A stretch of DNA of 64,000 nt from Guyanagaster necrorhizus. Taxonomy: Eukaryota; Basidiomycota; Agaricomycetes; Agaricales; Physalacriaceae. Where the stretch lies: the NCBI RefSeq assembly GCF_019112545.1, contig NW_025064905.1, positions 434,784-498,783 on the forward strand, read 5' to 3'. Under the pieces are notes generated by a model. It was not told the origin of the DNA. It did not search any database and saw only the letters and a list, made by a program, of their open reading frames with translations. Positions 1-11,369 of the stretch are shown here, in pieces. Made by a program: the position numbers and the translations under genes. Within the stretch, counting starts at the first letter, position 1; each line of letters begins with the position of its first letter.

Positions 1-267
1 CCTTTACGACGAGAGGGAAAGTCGGACGGGAAACTCGAGGGGCGACGGGGGAAACGGCATGTGGTGGCTCGACGTCATCGGGAATGGACATTGGACGAGA
101 AAATTGCGATATCTTTGTTAAAGGCCGTGGAATGTAGGAAGACGGTGGTGGTGGATCCACCGGGTACTCCTTCGAGCATGAATGACCAGGAGTCAAAACC
201 GAGCATGGTCGGTAAAGTCTGGAGAAGGCTCAGGAAGTTTTCGTTGCGACCATCGTTTGTTTCATAG
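1..267 (+). CDS. 3' end of an unidentified protein gene
   Basis: An open frame enters from the left edge and ends at TAG 265-267, giving about 88 C-terminal residues. They are rich in Arg and Lys, with basic stretches such as RREGKSDGKLEGRRGKRH, and end in FSLRPSFVS. No domain is recognisable. The gene starts outside the window, so nothing can be said about its length or function. The reverse strand carries an open frame of similar length here; the plus frame is preferred because it is open from the very edge, but this is not proven. Confidence 0.4.
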   Translation, partial: PLRREGKSDGKLEGRRGKRHVVARRHREWTLDEKIAISLLKAVECRKTVVVDPPGTPSSMNDQESKPSMVGKVWRRLRKFSLRPSFVS

Positions 268-396
268 GACATGCCTTATATACCCACAGTTAGTTCATTT
301 GTACTCAATTTGTAGTCAACAGAATCGTTTTGTAGGATCTATGTTATTGGATATGTATTAGCACAACATTTGTATCTTTGCAATCACATATTATTC

Positions 397-1605
397 TCAG
401 TCCGTAGCAGCGGGAGTTGCGGTCCCGGAATTCGGGGTTGAGGAAATGTTACTGGGTGAAGGTACATTGCCCAGAGGGTCGCGTAAATAAGCGACGAGAA
501 ATTTGCGCCAGCTAGTTTTTGAGGGTACAAAATGCCCTGTGCATTCGATTGTTCAAATTACGTTCAAAGGAAGAACTTGAAACAGTATTAAGCTCACCGC
601 CATCATGACCTTCGATTCGTTTATTCGCCGAAACTTTCAACAGTCCATTCGCCCGTTCCTCGGTGACTATAATGTCCGTCCTGCCAAGGACGTGCAGCGT
701 TGGAGTGGCATAAGTTGGGTTGTATACGATATCCGAAAGTGGATCAGCTATCTTGAAGCCTGCCACGGAGATACAGAATTGGCTGGGAGAATAATATCAA
801 AAAGTGCATGAGCCTGAGAAGGAGTAACTGACAGCGGAGGATGTGGGGCTTCTCCGTCAATGAGAAATCGAGGATAAGCTTCAGGTTTCTCTAGCTGCTG
901 AAACGTCAGATGGAAAAAATGAATATCTAGATTTGAAGCGTACAAGAGCTGACAGGAAGGCGGCTAGCGCTGCTCCTTGGCTAGTGGCAATTGTCACTTC
1001 AAGCCTTCAATTATGTAAAGACGACATGCCTGAATCCCAAAACACCCTACTTGAGTGTCAGTGATGTAAAGAAATAAGGAAGAAAGACTACGCACATCAA
1101 ACTTTCTCTCCTTGAGGATATCTCTGAGAACCACTAGCGAATCCTCGAGCCCGATAGCTTTTGTTCTGTCATGATTCGCTTTGTACCACCCTCGAAGGGT
1201 GAGAGATGGATCCTCGGAGTTGTTGGCTTCCGATGCGCCGAACGCAGAAAGTGTACTTTCCGTTGATTGTACTACGGAAGCCGTGTTGAATTGTAGATCC
1301 ACAGGTTGGAGAATGTGTGGTCCGTCGACGAAGACTGGACGACTATGGTGAGATAAGAGCGTAGTGTAGTAAAATTGAAAGTAACGCACCCAAGTCAATA
1401 TCCTTCCCACATTGCTTGCGAAGAGCTCCTAGCTACATTGCGATAATGAGTCACTGAAGATACGAGTTCGATATCACGGACACGCTTGCTGAAGATTGAT
1501 GCATTTTGCGCATACCTATCCTTGAAAACTTTAGCCTGATTCGGACATTGCAAAAGTTCTACGAGGTGCATACCCGTGAAGAACCAAGATTGACCTTGTC
1601 GCCAT
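397..1605 (-). CDS. FSH1-type serine hydrolase
   Basis: Alpha/beta-hydrolase of the fungal FSH (family of serine hydrolases) group, probably a cytosolic esterase with unknown substrate. The start is ATG 1603-1605, giving MATRSILVLHGYAQNASIF; LVLHGY is the family's first strand and oxyanion loop. Nine exons are needed. In order they give RKQCGKDIDL, VFVDGPHILQP, the nucleophile elbow GVLGFSQGAALAAFLSAL (Ser in GFSQG), GEAPHPPLQFCISVAGFK, PTLHVLGRTDIIV (acid Asp) and HDGGHFVPSKTSW (catalytic His). The stop is TGA 397-399. The nucleophile, Asp and His are all present, so the enzyme should be active. One intron (981-1029) has a GC donor: exon end AG, then gcatgt. FSH enzymes sometimes sit in fungal biosynthetic clusters, but this one lies 12 kb from the cluster described below. 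Confidence 0.85.
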
Positions 1606-1868
1606 GATACTCGGGGGACGAGGTTACAAACAGGAAGAGAGGTTCCGGGCCGGTGAACCTGATTATCGCGAATGCGATTATCCCTGAGATCGTGACCGGT
1701 AGCATTCCATCCTCATTACGATGGTGCGAAAACCTTGAAACCACATTTCTTGCGAGGTCTTTCAAGAGTCCGCCCGCTTTGACTGACGCCGCGGACATCC
1801 TTTCCATATAAATATGAAATATGAGGAGCAACTACTATTTGGATATAAATATTATAAGATGCAACGAA

Positions 1869-2877
1869 CTAATCCAATTTCCGTGACCATTTCCTACCGC
1901 CTGATGGTGGGGGCGTCCCGGTCCTGAAAGATGGTGCATGAGGACGGGGTGGTGTCTGCGGACGAGGAGGCTGATCATAAGCTTGTACTTTTCCGTTCAC
2001 CTCCGTCATGACCTCCCCCTTCGCCGCCTCAGGAGCTTTCTCCTCAACTTTCTTCGGTTGTGCACCCCAGTACATCCACAATTGGGCGCCCAGCACGCCA
2101 TTTAACATGAGGGCCAATGCAAAGCCAGTCAGGACAACGGGGTCGCCGACCTCTTGCATTGTTGTAAAGAGTCTAGCCACACATCCCAGGATCTGGGCTA
2201 TCACTGCGAATGCGCTGAGCTGACCCGTACTCTTCGATCGGTAATTCTGCGTAATTTGGGGGATTTTTGCGAACAACGACAGCGGGAGTGTGGCAATTTG
2301 GAGGTAGGAGAGGATCTCAGTAGAAAGAGAAGAAAGCGTGGAAACAAACACAGCCAACCCCCCCGCGACAAGTATTATCTTTTCTTGTGCGTTGGGAGAG
2401 AAGAACACGATGAGTTGGGTAATGAGGGCGTTTTGAAAGGTCAGGAAGAAATTTTCGCCATATGTCGAGAAAGGGAAACCGTTCTTGAATGAGTATAGAA
2501 GATTTATACAGTACGACAGGGTCTCAAGGATGTACGACCCAAGGGACAAGCCCTCAGCAGAATGAGACTTCAAGACTGCGCGCGCCATGGTTACTTTCGC
2601 GCCACATGCAAAAAGCGAAAGAGAACACACCCAAAATGATCTGAGGTACTTTCACAATGGATCCTCCAACAACGATGCCGAGGCCAACGCCCTTGGAGAG
2701 GGAATATTTGATGCATTCGACGTTGCTGAAGTCCAAATTCTCTACAAGTGACGTGTAGCATTCCTATCATTTCTTGTTAGACCCCATCGAAAGGACAGAA
2801 AAGGGCATTACCTGCCCGATAATCGAAATTCCCAAGTTGCGTACGACGGGCGGAAGGTTTTGGGTGAGTGCCGTCAT
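1869..2877 (-). CDS. MPDU1-like PQ-loop membrane protein (mannose-P-dolichol utilisation)
   Basis: Relative of mammalian MPDU1/Lec35, an ER membrane protein needed for use of dolichol-phosphate sugars in N-glycan and GPI assembly. Start ATG 2875-2877 (MTALTQNLPPVV). Exon 1 ends at ...SIIGQ; exon 2 gives NLDFSNVECIKYSLSKG and GIVVGGSIVKVPQI, the first PQ-loop. A third exon carries LKSHSAEGLSLGSYILETLS, STYGENFFLTFQN and the second PQ-loop LFAKIPQITQNYRSKSTGQLS. Several hydrophobic segments follow, then a Pro-rich charged tail ending RKWSRKLD and TAG 1869-1871. The two PQ motifs and SKG..GIV..GS are family hallmarks. The start lies 344 bp from the divergent Pom34-like gene, so they may share a promoter region. 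Confidence 0.85.
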
Positions 2878-3220
2878 GGTGGTAAGGTGTAAACGTCGCG
2901 AATAGCTCGTGTTTAATTTTTGGTCCACTATTTAAGACAAATTGAAATAGGGACACAGCCTCAACGAGCCGGCGGGTGCTTTGTCTTGCTTTTATTTTGT
3001 GCGGCACAGAGGCTCTTCAGACAGGAAGTTCCAAATACCAGGGACTCTGGAGGTCGGTTGCTTCCAACGTAGTATTTGTAGAGGTCCTGGTAACAAGCTG
3101 TCGTATAAGCCAAATCCCGCGCCGGGAAATTCTCCCACGCTCTTTGTTCTCCAACCACTCCCTTCATTTTCTTGTCGCATCTAGCTTCGACGCGTTCCAT
3201 CCCATATCACTACCACGAAC

Positions 3221-3983
3221 ATGCTACACACGAATATTTCATTGATATCCAGCTATATCAAGCCTCACCGTGCGGAAGCTATCGCTAGAATACGAACCAA
3301 CACTTTCTTCCTCGTTCTTCTGGCCGTCGCTACGCATCTTCTTCCGCTACCATCACTCCCTCGCGCCATTCGTGCAGTATCCTCAAACTCAGATGCGTAT
3401 GATGGAATATATGGCTACCTGTGTCTTCTAGGTATGTTTTCTTAAATCCTTCTGGTCTTCGCTAACCGTTGAAAAAGAGGTGGCGCTGAGCAGTGTCCTC
3501 GTGTATAACATACTACAATCCCTCTATGCCATAAAATATCCGCGTCCAATGCCTCCACCTCCTTCGTCAGCAAAATCGAAGCGAAAGGCCATCCAAGTAT
3601 CTCCAACGCCTCCTCGGAGGCTCTCCCAGCTAGTAACGCCCAAAGTTAGTCATACATCCCGTAGGATTACCCATGACGCTGATGAATCTGGTAGAAAATC
3701 TCTGATTCATCATTTGTACCCTCATCATCTGTACCGCATCCTACTGCATCTCCACTGAGGTACACCCTCCCCGGATCGTCGACCAGCACGTTCGCTTCGA
3801 CTGGTTCCTTACCGCCTACCCCAAGCCCAGTGGTCTCAGCTTATCGGGGGAAACAATTGACATCGAATGTGGGCCGTAAGTTTTTTAACTGTTCGTTCCT
3901 TATTGTTCTCACTTGCCACAGGTCCAATAGATGGCGCTTTCATCAACCGTTTGAAGACAGAAGATGATGACGATATGCGATGA
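3221..3983 (+). CDS. probable Pom34-like nuclear pore membrane protein (NPCC family)
   Basis: A small protein of about 210 residues in four exons. Exon 1 (from ATG 3221) has a hydrophobic segment, TFFLVLLAVATHLLPLPSLP. The first intron starts at 3432 and exon 2 gives a second hydrophobic segment, EVALSSVLVYNILQSLYAIK, followed by YPRPMPPPPSS. The next intron follows LVTPK. Exon 3 is Ser/Pro-rich (SSVPHPTASPLRYTLPGSS ... VVSAYRGKQLTSNVGR), and exon 4 ends PIDGAFINRLKTEDDDDMR with TGA 3981-3983. Two nearby membrane segments, Pro/Ser-rich tail, YRGK and a GAF(I/L)xRL-like end match what I remember of the fungal NPCC/Pom34 family. That assignment is from memory only. It converges on the P450 gene with 61 bp between stops. 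Confidence 0.55.
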
Positions 3984-4044
3984 GAATAGAAAGGGCTATA
4001 TACGAGTATCTATCCTCGCAATTCAGGTCGAGGCATGTGCAATA

Positions 4045-6175
4045 TTACATCGAGTCATTCAGAATCTGCTTCAATTCATCTACCGGCATCCGTGCCTCGA
4101 ATTGGACATTGAAAGGCAAAGGATGGAGGTTGACTGTGGGAGTGAATGCAAGAGTATCAATGGGAGACTCGTCCATTTGCCTCAGACGGAATGCCCAGAG
4201 AACAAAAGCCGTGGTAATGAACAGAGATCTACCTCAGTATGTCAGGTTCGTCTCTAAGGGCCTCTGAAATAACGTACTTGTTTGCTAGATGCTGACCAGG
4301 GCAAACTCTGGACGACGCTGTGAATACAACTCGGAACAACCAAATATCGCCTACCTTCTCCCGAAACCAAAGTTGAGCGACTTGAGGTCATCTCGTATGG
4401 CACCGTTAGAATCCAGCCACCTGTCCAGGTTGAAATTTTCCGGGTCAGGGAAAACTTCTGGAGAGCGACCGATTGACCTAGGTAACATGCACTATCAGAG
4501 CATGTTGGGACAGGGGAGTTAAAGAGATACCAGTGACTCCCGATCACAGTTGCTCCAGCAGGAATTCGATACCCTCGCCATATGATATCCTTCGTTGCTC
4601 TATGAGGAAATCCTGTCCATATCGTCGGTACACCGATTTAGCTTCTCTCAGAAGTGCTTCCCACCTGCAGCAGTCACTGGACGCCTTGATTGGTGCTTAG
4701 AGTGAGAAATACGGAACAGGGAAGAGGCGCACCATCGATAACACTCATAAATGAATGCGGTAATGAATGGCAAATCTGACTCGTCTGCATATGTTGGCGC
4801 TGTCGCACATGGCCTGAGAAGCTGGTGGCTGGGGGTGGTCAAATGGAACGTACCGCGATGCAAACCCACAACAGTATCTAACTGCGCTTGAACTTTGCGT
4901 TGTGCCTCGGGAAAACACGCGGCAGCCATCATCATTATGCTTATCGCGGATGCGGTCTGGATGTACAAGCGTCAGCAATGTGGACTCTCCTCCAAGTGCC
5001 GGCCTCACGGTGTCAGCCCCTGCAAGAAATAACCCTCCGGATAGAAAGGCAATCTCGTCCTCATTCATCTGATACTCTGCATTTTTGTCCAGAAGATTTT
5101 GAACAAAGTTGGGCTTGAAAATTTCCTCGTTACGCCTCTACGGGACACACAGATCAGACCGAATAAGGAGCGGAGAAAAATCGGACCAACGAGTTTCTCT
5201 TTGACGGTGTCGACGGAAGAACGAGAGAAGGCTAGTTCCTCCTTGTGCCATTTATGCAGATCAGAGAGGTATCCGGGAACGTATCGAAGCATCGGCACTG
5301 TGTCAACCCAGTACGCGCCTTGCCTCGCAACGGTGCCGAACCGACGCATAAACATCATAATTTTTTGGACCAAAGGGTCAGAGTATGTCGTCGTGGAGGG
5401 TTTGCCGTATGTAAGGGTGATGATCACAGACGCTGCATACCTTATGGGCAGGCAATAAGACATAAAAATTTCGCGAGACGTATTAAGCTTACCGCTTTGC
5501 GTGCTCAATATGCTGTGAAGGATCGTCCAGTAGATCCATTACCAGATTTACAGCATTCTTGACTTGAAGTGGCTGATAAGTCTGTATAACTCGAGGATGC
5601 AGCTGAGATTGTACAGCTCTTCGAAGAAACAATATTGGTTGAGGGTCAAGAAGAAGTGGTTGCTTAAAGGCACCGTACCTGCGGAAACGTTTGTAGCGCT
5701 CTCCGGCACGCATCATCAGCATACGCATGTTTCTGCATAATGTTTCTTGGACAGCGATAGACCTCGGACGGTCTTGCAGAATGGAATTTTCCTTTTCCAT
5801 GATGTCGAGGGCTGGCTGGAAGCTCGGATGAACGACACTCAAGATCGATGAGTGTTAGTGATACACATACCTCATACCGTCCAATGACTATGATATCTGT
5901 CATTCCCCGCCTCATTGAGAATATGGGGCCATACTTTTGAGTGAGTTCTTCATAGCGAAGGTACGGACTACATGATATATGTATATGAGTCTCAAAGTTG
6001 GGCGAGCTGCAAGGCGAAGGAGTTGGACGTACGTCCCAGTGGAGACTTCACTCCCAAAAAGCCAGTGACGAGGTGGTCCAGGCGGTAGTGGAAGTTTTGA
6101 TCGTTTGTTGAAAAACCATAGAGCACTGAGAACAGTGATCAGCAATATACCGATACTTAGTGCGTCGAAGACCAT
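4045..6175 (-). CDS. cytochrome P450 monooxygenase (copy 1)
   Basis: Microsomal P450 with a complete motif set once spliced. ATG 6173-6175 opens MVFDALSIGILLITVLSALW, a membrane anchor, then the hinge LPLPPGPPRHWLFGSE. Later exons give GRYEPALDIMEKENSILQDR, RPRSIAVQETLCRNMRML, I-helix GGLFLAGADT, K-helix ECYRW (ExxR), GFPHRATKDIIWRGYRIPAG, the PERF-like stretch FPDPENFNLDRWLD and the heme loop FGFGRRVCPGQHLAN with its Cys ligand. The heme loop is split by an intron (AG|gtaggcg...ccag|A). The stop is TAA 4045-4047. No inactivating lesion was found. It is a close paralogue of the P450 at 29814-31998, with matching intron positions and long identical blocks. It lies 8 kb outside the main cluster. 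Confidence 0.85.
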
Positions 6176-7014
6176 GATTGCTTGGTAACTACATATGCAT
6201 GCGCGTGGCCATCTTATTTACAACCCAGAGCCGAACCAGTCTGGAAGTAGCGCTCAGTAATGGTTCGTGTGAGTAAAATATGCAAGGTGACGGGCTGATG
6301 GGTTCGAGGCAAAGTTAGGTAAGTATTTCATTCAGTTGAATCAAACTGTTGTCGGGAAACAGCCGGCCTTCTGATATCCTTATTTAAACCCGGGAGAAGG
6401 CAATTCATTCCAGGGATGCTGTTAGGTGGCACTGGGCCTCCCTGAACGGAGACTCGGGGATAACAAAAACATGCTTTTTCCGGTTGGATGCTTAAATGGA
6501 GCTCGTACAAAGGAAGTGGTCAACATTTATTTTTATCATTGAAGGTTGACATGGGGTAAGAGGCCGACGTAGTCATATAACGTTGTTTGATTTGCGACAT
6601 ATATTTAACAACACGGTGGAGAGCAATCCATAGCAGTGATGGTAGGCTTGGTCTGTGAAAGGAGATATTAGTATTATGCTGTGGACATTGAACCAGAGAA
6701 AAAGAAGTCAGCATTGCAGAAGTAGTAGTCACCACTGGGATACAAGATCCGTATGACTGTTGAGCTTGATAATGTGATATGTGTTCATCATATGAAGAAG
6801 GGCTGGGACAACAGCGTAAAAGAGGACTGAAATACTCACCAAAGGGAAGAACAAACGACGACGTGGTGGACAGGACACAGACTGAATTTTTTTTAAAAAA
6901 AATGTGAATTAAACTCCACTCTTGCCGATGTCATGTATTCAATCTCCGAATAAACTGATCCCCGGCCCGAAGCTAGTCATCCGGCTCTCAACTCAGCACC
7001 CATCCGCCTAGTCT
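6176..7014. other. intergenic region, no gene seen
   Basis: About 840 bp between the divergent P450 and UPF3 starts. Only short open frames without recognisable motifs or a splicing pattern. It contains an A-rich run near 6890-6901. It presumably holds the promoters of both flanking genes. Confidence 0.5.
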
Positions 7015-8660
7015 ATGTCTGGCGCAATTTCTACTAATTCTCCCCCTTCCAAGACCAAGAAGAACCGCGATAAAGAAAAGGGGAAGAAGGAGAAGGCTCT
7101 ATTGCAAGCTGCACCCGCCGAACGCCTCAAAACCGTTGTCCGAAGGCTTCCTCCCAATCTACCCGAGGAGATATTCTGGCAGAGCGTGCAGACATGGGTC
7201 ACAGACGAGACCGTGATCTGGAAGACTTATTGTCCAGGGAAGTTGAGGAAACGGTGCGCGTTTCCCTCTGTACCCACATCAGTCATTTATACTTCGAACA
7301 GTCTGAATAAGGAGAATGTCCCATCTCGCGCTTATATTGCCTTCAAGACTGAAGAACAAGTGTCGGAATTTGGCCAGGAATTTGATGGCCATGTATTCAA
7401 AGACAAAGCTGGTTGGTGAAGGCTATTGGGACCACCAGAGGTGTTGACTGTATGCGGCCACAGGGATCGAGTCTCAAGCTGTGGTGGAATTTGCACCATA
7501 CCAGAAGGTACCTACGGAGAAGAAGAAACCGGATGCGAGGATCGGTACTATTGAGAAAGGTATGTCAAGCAACAGAATTCTGTATCCGTCTTCGGACTCA
7601 ATGCGATAATTCCACAATAGATGAAGATTATATATCCTTTATAGAGTCCTTGAATGCAGCTAACAATGCTGAACCTGTTTCCGTTGAGGCACTTTGTGAG
7701 TCATGGATACTTCACAGATTCGCGGTTGTTCATGATTGTTCAGTGGCCTCTACGCAACCAGCTCCACAGCCCAAGACCACGGCTCTGCTGGAGGCATTAA
7801 AGGCAGAGAAGAGCGCGGTTAAGGAGAAGGAAATCATTCCTCGCATTCAGATAAAGGAATCGGTAAACGGCAAGAATGATCCCAAGAAGAAAGGTGGCCC
7901 GACAAACCAGAAGCCGGTCGAAACATCGAAGAAGGGTGCTTCAAAGGCTCCTCCTCCAGCGCCGGCCCTCATGGCGAATGCAAACCAGAAGAATGCACCG
8001 AAAGGTGCCGCCGCGTCTTTCAACGCATCAGCGAAGGCTCCCAAGGCTCCCAAAGCGACGCGCAATCAACCAGTCCAGCAACCTCCGAAGGTTCCTACAG
8101 CTCTCAACACCTCTGTGACTCCTTCTGTTGGTGAAAACTCTCCATCGACAAGTATTGCTCAGTCTCCTCCCTCTCCTGCGGCTAGTACCCGTCGTGCTCG
8201 GCCTATCATCGGGCTGGGGTCCAGGCACTTTGAGGCAGCTTTGAATGGGGCTGGTGTAGCACCCGGTGAGCGGCGTACCCGCCGTGGGGAGAAAGAGAAG
8301 GAAGCTGAGACTAGCAAAGGGCCGGCTGAGCAGCGCGAGGTCAAGGGAAGGCCGGTCTCCCCGAAGAAGGAGAGAGGTGGAAGACGCGGTGCCCCAGTGA
8401 ATGGAGGTGAAGCCTCTGTAAAAGTTCCCAGCATCTTGAAGCGGGATTCTCCTGAAGCGGTAACTCTGAATATCAACGGGAATGAAGGGGTGGAAGGGAG
8501 TCCTGTTATCGTGAACAAGCTGGAAAAGGGCAACCCGGCTAATGATAACCATTCCCTCCCGGCTTCAGTCATGCCGAATATCGTTCTTGGCCGTGGTGGT
8601 GGCCGACGAGGAAGAGGCAGGGGCCGTGGCGCGTTCTTTCCTGGCATACGTGGAGGATGA
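7015..8660 (+). CDS. UPF3: UPF3/Smg4 nonsense-mediated mRNA decay factor
   Basis: UPF3 links the exon junction or terminating ribosome to UPF2/UPF1 during nonsense-mediated decay. From ATG 7015 a basic leader (KTKKNRDKEKGKKEK) is followed by the Smg4/UPF3 RNP-like domain: KTVVRRLPPNLPEEIFWQSV, then, after an intron ending near 7303, LNKENVPSRAYIAFKTEEQV and GQEFDGHVFKDKAG. The next intron leads to ESQAVVEFAPYQKVPTEKKK, and another to DEDYISFIESLNA. The long C-terminal part is low-complexity, Lys/Pro/Ala-rich, and ends in an Arg-Gly tract (GRGGGRRGRGRGRGAF) that may bind RNA. It is complete, with TGA 8658-8660. At least four introns are needed. Single-copy housekeeping gene by family. Confidence 0.9.
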
Positions 8661-9990
8661 TAGCTGGCTCATACATGGCATCGGAGGTTCGTCTGTTCCT
8701 TTTATTTTACCGTGAGCGAGGTACTCAAAAGGCGAATCAGATTGCACTTATTTTGTTTTTCGATTTGCAAAGCGCATGGCCATAAGTGGTCGCCTGACTG
8801 CGAATTGCTAATGCCCTGACGGCATGTCCTCCCAGCTTGAATCTGAAAGCGACGGAACACGCTTGCAGTAACCGTGGTCCATTCAGAACTACAGATATTC
8901 TAGCGTCGTGGAATCCGTAGTCATGTCTGCGTACGTTATTCTTTACTTTTCAGCCGTATACTTGTAAATTGTCTAGGATGTAACGAATTGAGAATATCTG
9001 CGCAGAACGTGTGATGGTTCCAACCAATCGGATACGTCCAGACAATGTATACCCCTCGTTTCCTTCCGACGCTGCGACATCCGTGTTCCCTGGATTCAAC
9101 TCACAAGCTGCCTTAAACCAGGTTAATGGCCAATAGCATTCATCGCCAGCCGGTAGTGCCGCAGTTTCGTAAACGGGAGTCCGTGTCCTGAATCCGTGTC
9201 CTTTCCTATCCCATCTCATATGGAACGTTCTCTGACATCGTATCGGGTTTTAGAGCGATAGGGACAAAATTTACATGTCAAGATTGCTCCTCTTCCCGTT
9301 TTCGGGGTCAAGTAAGGGCGTCCAAGTAACTCAGAACGCCATACTCCGTTGCTTTAACTGGGTGCGGTGTCGTCATAGAACTCCAGCCGAATGAAATGGT
9401 ACAATGGAGACAGTCTCCATCTCAAAGGACACGGTACCTATATGAAGTCAATGGTCACTCTCACTCCTTGCATAGGCACGTCATTACACGTCATTATCAA
9501 TGGTCGTGGTGTTAAATTGGCAACGGACTTCTCGTACAAGTAACGAAGGCTCGGAGTAAGGCGTGGGACACATTATCGTCTGTTAATTGGTATGTGCGCA
9601 GAAATATTCTTGGGTCAGAGGTTCGCCTGTTTCGTTATGAACTTGTAATGGAATACTGTTGACGATTGATTGTGATATGTTCCATCAAGCAACGGTATTG
9701 ATCTAGCTGTACAGTGTAGATGGAAGCCGTAAACCATTCATGTATGCTCTCTTTCCTCGGTATCTTCTTTTCTCAGAATAGCTCAGAGTTCGTAGATAAC
9801 GCCTCCGGTGCAACAACAAAAGCTGACCGTCGTTATCGAACGTGTGCTAATGACAGCCAATCAGATCACGCCAATTATGGTCGTGTGCGCGAGCACGTTC
9901 CTGTGCACACGAGCGAATGACCCCTTTCAGTCTCAGCCAAACTTCTAATAGCAACAAGTCTCGATAACCCACTGCCACTCTGCTCCCATC
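8661..9990. other. intergenic region, no convincing gene
   Basis: About 1.3 kb between UPF3 and the bHLH gene. A minus-strand open frame of 89 codons at 8950-9219 shows no family motif and no conserved splice partners, so I do not call it. The stretch must contain the UPF3 3' end and the bHLH promoter. Confidence 0.45.
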
Positions 9991-10977
9991 ATGCCGTATA
10001 CCAAAGATACCTATGCTGCCAGCTGCAATCCTGCTCGTCGGGTGAAACAGGCTGCTCCCATCGTCTCTGCACCTATCCCACATCCTACGCTCCTTCCCAA
10101 ACAACCAAGCATACCCAGCCCTCCTGTCGAAGATGGAGACCAGATACCAGTGTCGCCGTCTCCGGTATCAGCACCTGCCAAGCGGGGTCGGAAGCCCGGC
10201 ACGATGTCCCGCAGCGCACGCGAAGCCCAGCGAAAGCTGAACCATTCCATCATCGAGAAAGCCCGACGGACAAAGATCAACGAAGCGTTGGCCACGCTGA
10301 GACATCTTGTCCCCGACAACTTTGGTCAGCCCTCGGAGCAGGCTACGGGGGAAGAGGACGATGACGATGACGATGTCGACGACGGAGAGTACGGAACGAA
10401 GAAGAAACCGGCCACGGGCAAGAAGGCGGAGAAGGAGAAAGAGTTCAAGCTGGAAATCCTGGTTAGGACTGTGGCGTACATGCAGCATCTGCTTGAGAAG
10501 GTGAAGGAAATGGAAGTCGACGGCCTGCAGAAGAAGCGCAAGCGGGGAGATGGGCAGCAAGAGCATGAACGAGAGATGGCTGCAAGGAAAAGGCCGAATC
10601 TCGAAGGCGACTCTGGGCGCCTTCCATCGATATCGTCGTGGCTCCCAAGCATTGACATCGATCCAACTTTGCTGTCGCCGTCAGAGCGTCAGAACCAAAC
10701 CTCCCCATTCAACGGAGTCACTCAGTTACCTTCCCCGCCTTCCTCGACCCGCTTCACCCCCGTTGCACATTCATTTCAAGCTCCTCCTGCTTTAACTCTT
10801 GGGCCTGTAGCGATGGAAGCGAGGACACCGGACGAGGAATCTGCCGCGTCCTTGTTGCTGCATATCAGCTCCTCGAGGTCTTCCATCTCAAAATGTTCGC
10901 CTCTGGATGGTCAACGGCCACCAGAAAGGGTGAACAAGATTCAGCCTCTGACGCCAGGCTCAATGTTGGGGTTGTAA
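9991..10977 (+). CDS. basic helix-loop-helix transcription factor with a long acidic loop
   Basis: Single-exon gene of 328 residues starting at ATG 9991. Residues about 75-108 form the basic region and helix 1: AREAQRKLNHSIIEKARRTK then INEALATLRHLV. The E..RR of the basic region predicts CANNTG/E-box binding. Helix 2 is at about 151-174 (FKLEILVRTVAYMQHLLEKV). Between the helices is a loop of about 45 residues, unusually long, with an Asp/Glu run (EEDDDDDDVDDGEYG) and then Lys-rich sequence. The N-terminus is Pro-rich and has an AT-hook-like KRGRKPG just before the basic region. The C-terminal half is Ser/Pro-rich. Targets are unknown. It sits 4 kb from the metabolite cluster, so a role as local regulator is possible but not shown. 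Confidence 0.85.
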   Translation: MPYTKDTYAASCNPARRVKQAAPIVSAPIPHPTLLPKQPSIPSPPVEDGDQIPVSPSPVSAPAKRGRKPGTMSRSAREAQRKLNHSIIEKARRTKINEALATLRHLVPDNFGQPSEQATGEEDDDDDDVDDGEYGTKKKPATGKKAEKEKEFKLEILVRTVAYMQHLLEKVKEMEVDGLQKKRKRGDGQQEHEREMAARKRPNLEGDSGRLPSISSWLPSIDIDPTLLSPSERQNQTSPFNGVTQLPSPPSSTRFTPVAHSFQAPPALTLGPVAMEARTPDEESAASLLLHISSSRSSISKCSPLDGQRPPERVNKIQPLTPGSMLGL

Positions 10978-11369
10978 GTTTGAAATTTGGAAACCATTAT
11001 CATTATTTCTCCCCCCCACCTCCCCACCCCTCTCTCCCGGATGGACAACTTGTATCTTGCTGTATAATTGTTTCAGATCAGTGTCACTCGACCGAAGTAG
11101 CCTATGATGATAACTATGGTTTTCTTCTTTGTAATATGTTATTGTACTTTTTAAGTTTGAGATCATCTGCAAGCAGATTTTACGTGATTTTATACGGCAC
11201 CTGTATAATTGATTGGGTTCTATGTGCCGGCAAACAGTAGAGTTCTGCTCCCATCACATAGGTGATCGTTTCCAGCTTTGAAAGGTGAGTCTGTTTGAAA
11301 CCTCCGTGTCTCAGTGTTAAAAAGTCCCGTCGATGCAAGGAATCAAGGTCTTCCGAGTACTCGCATGTT

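Noticed and set aside
8950..9219. 89-codon minus-strand open frame
   Set aside because: No family motif, no splice partners, and no support beyond being open.
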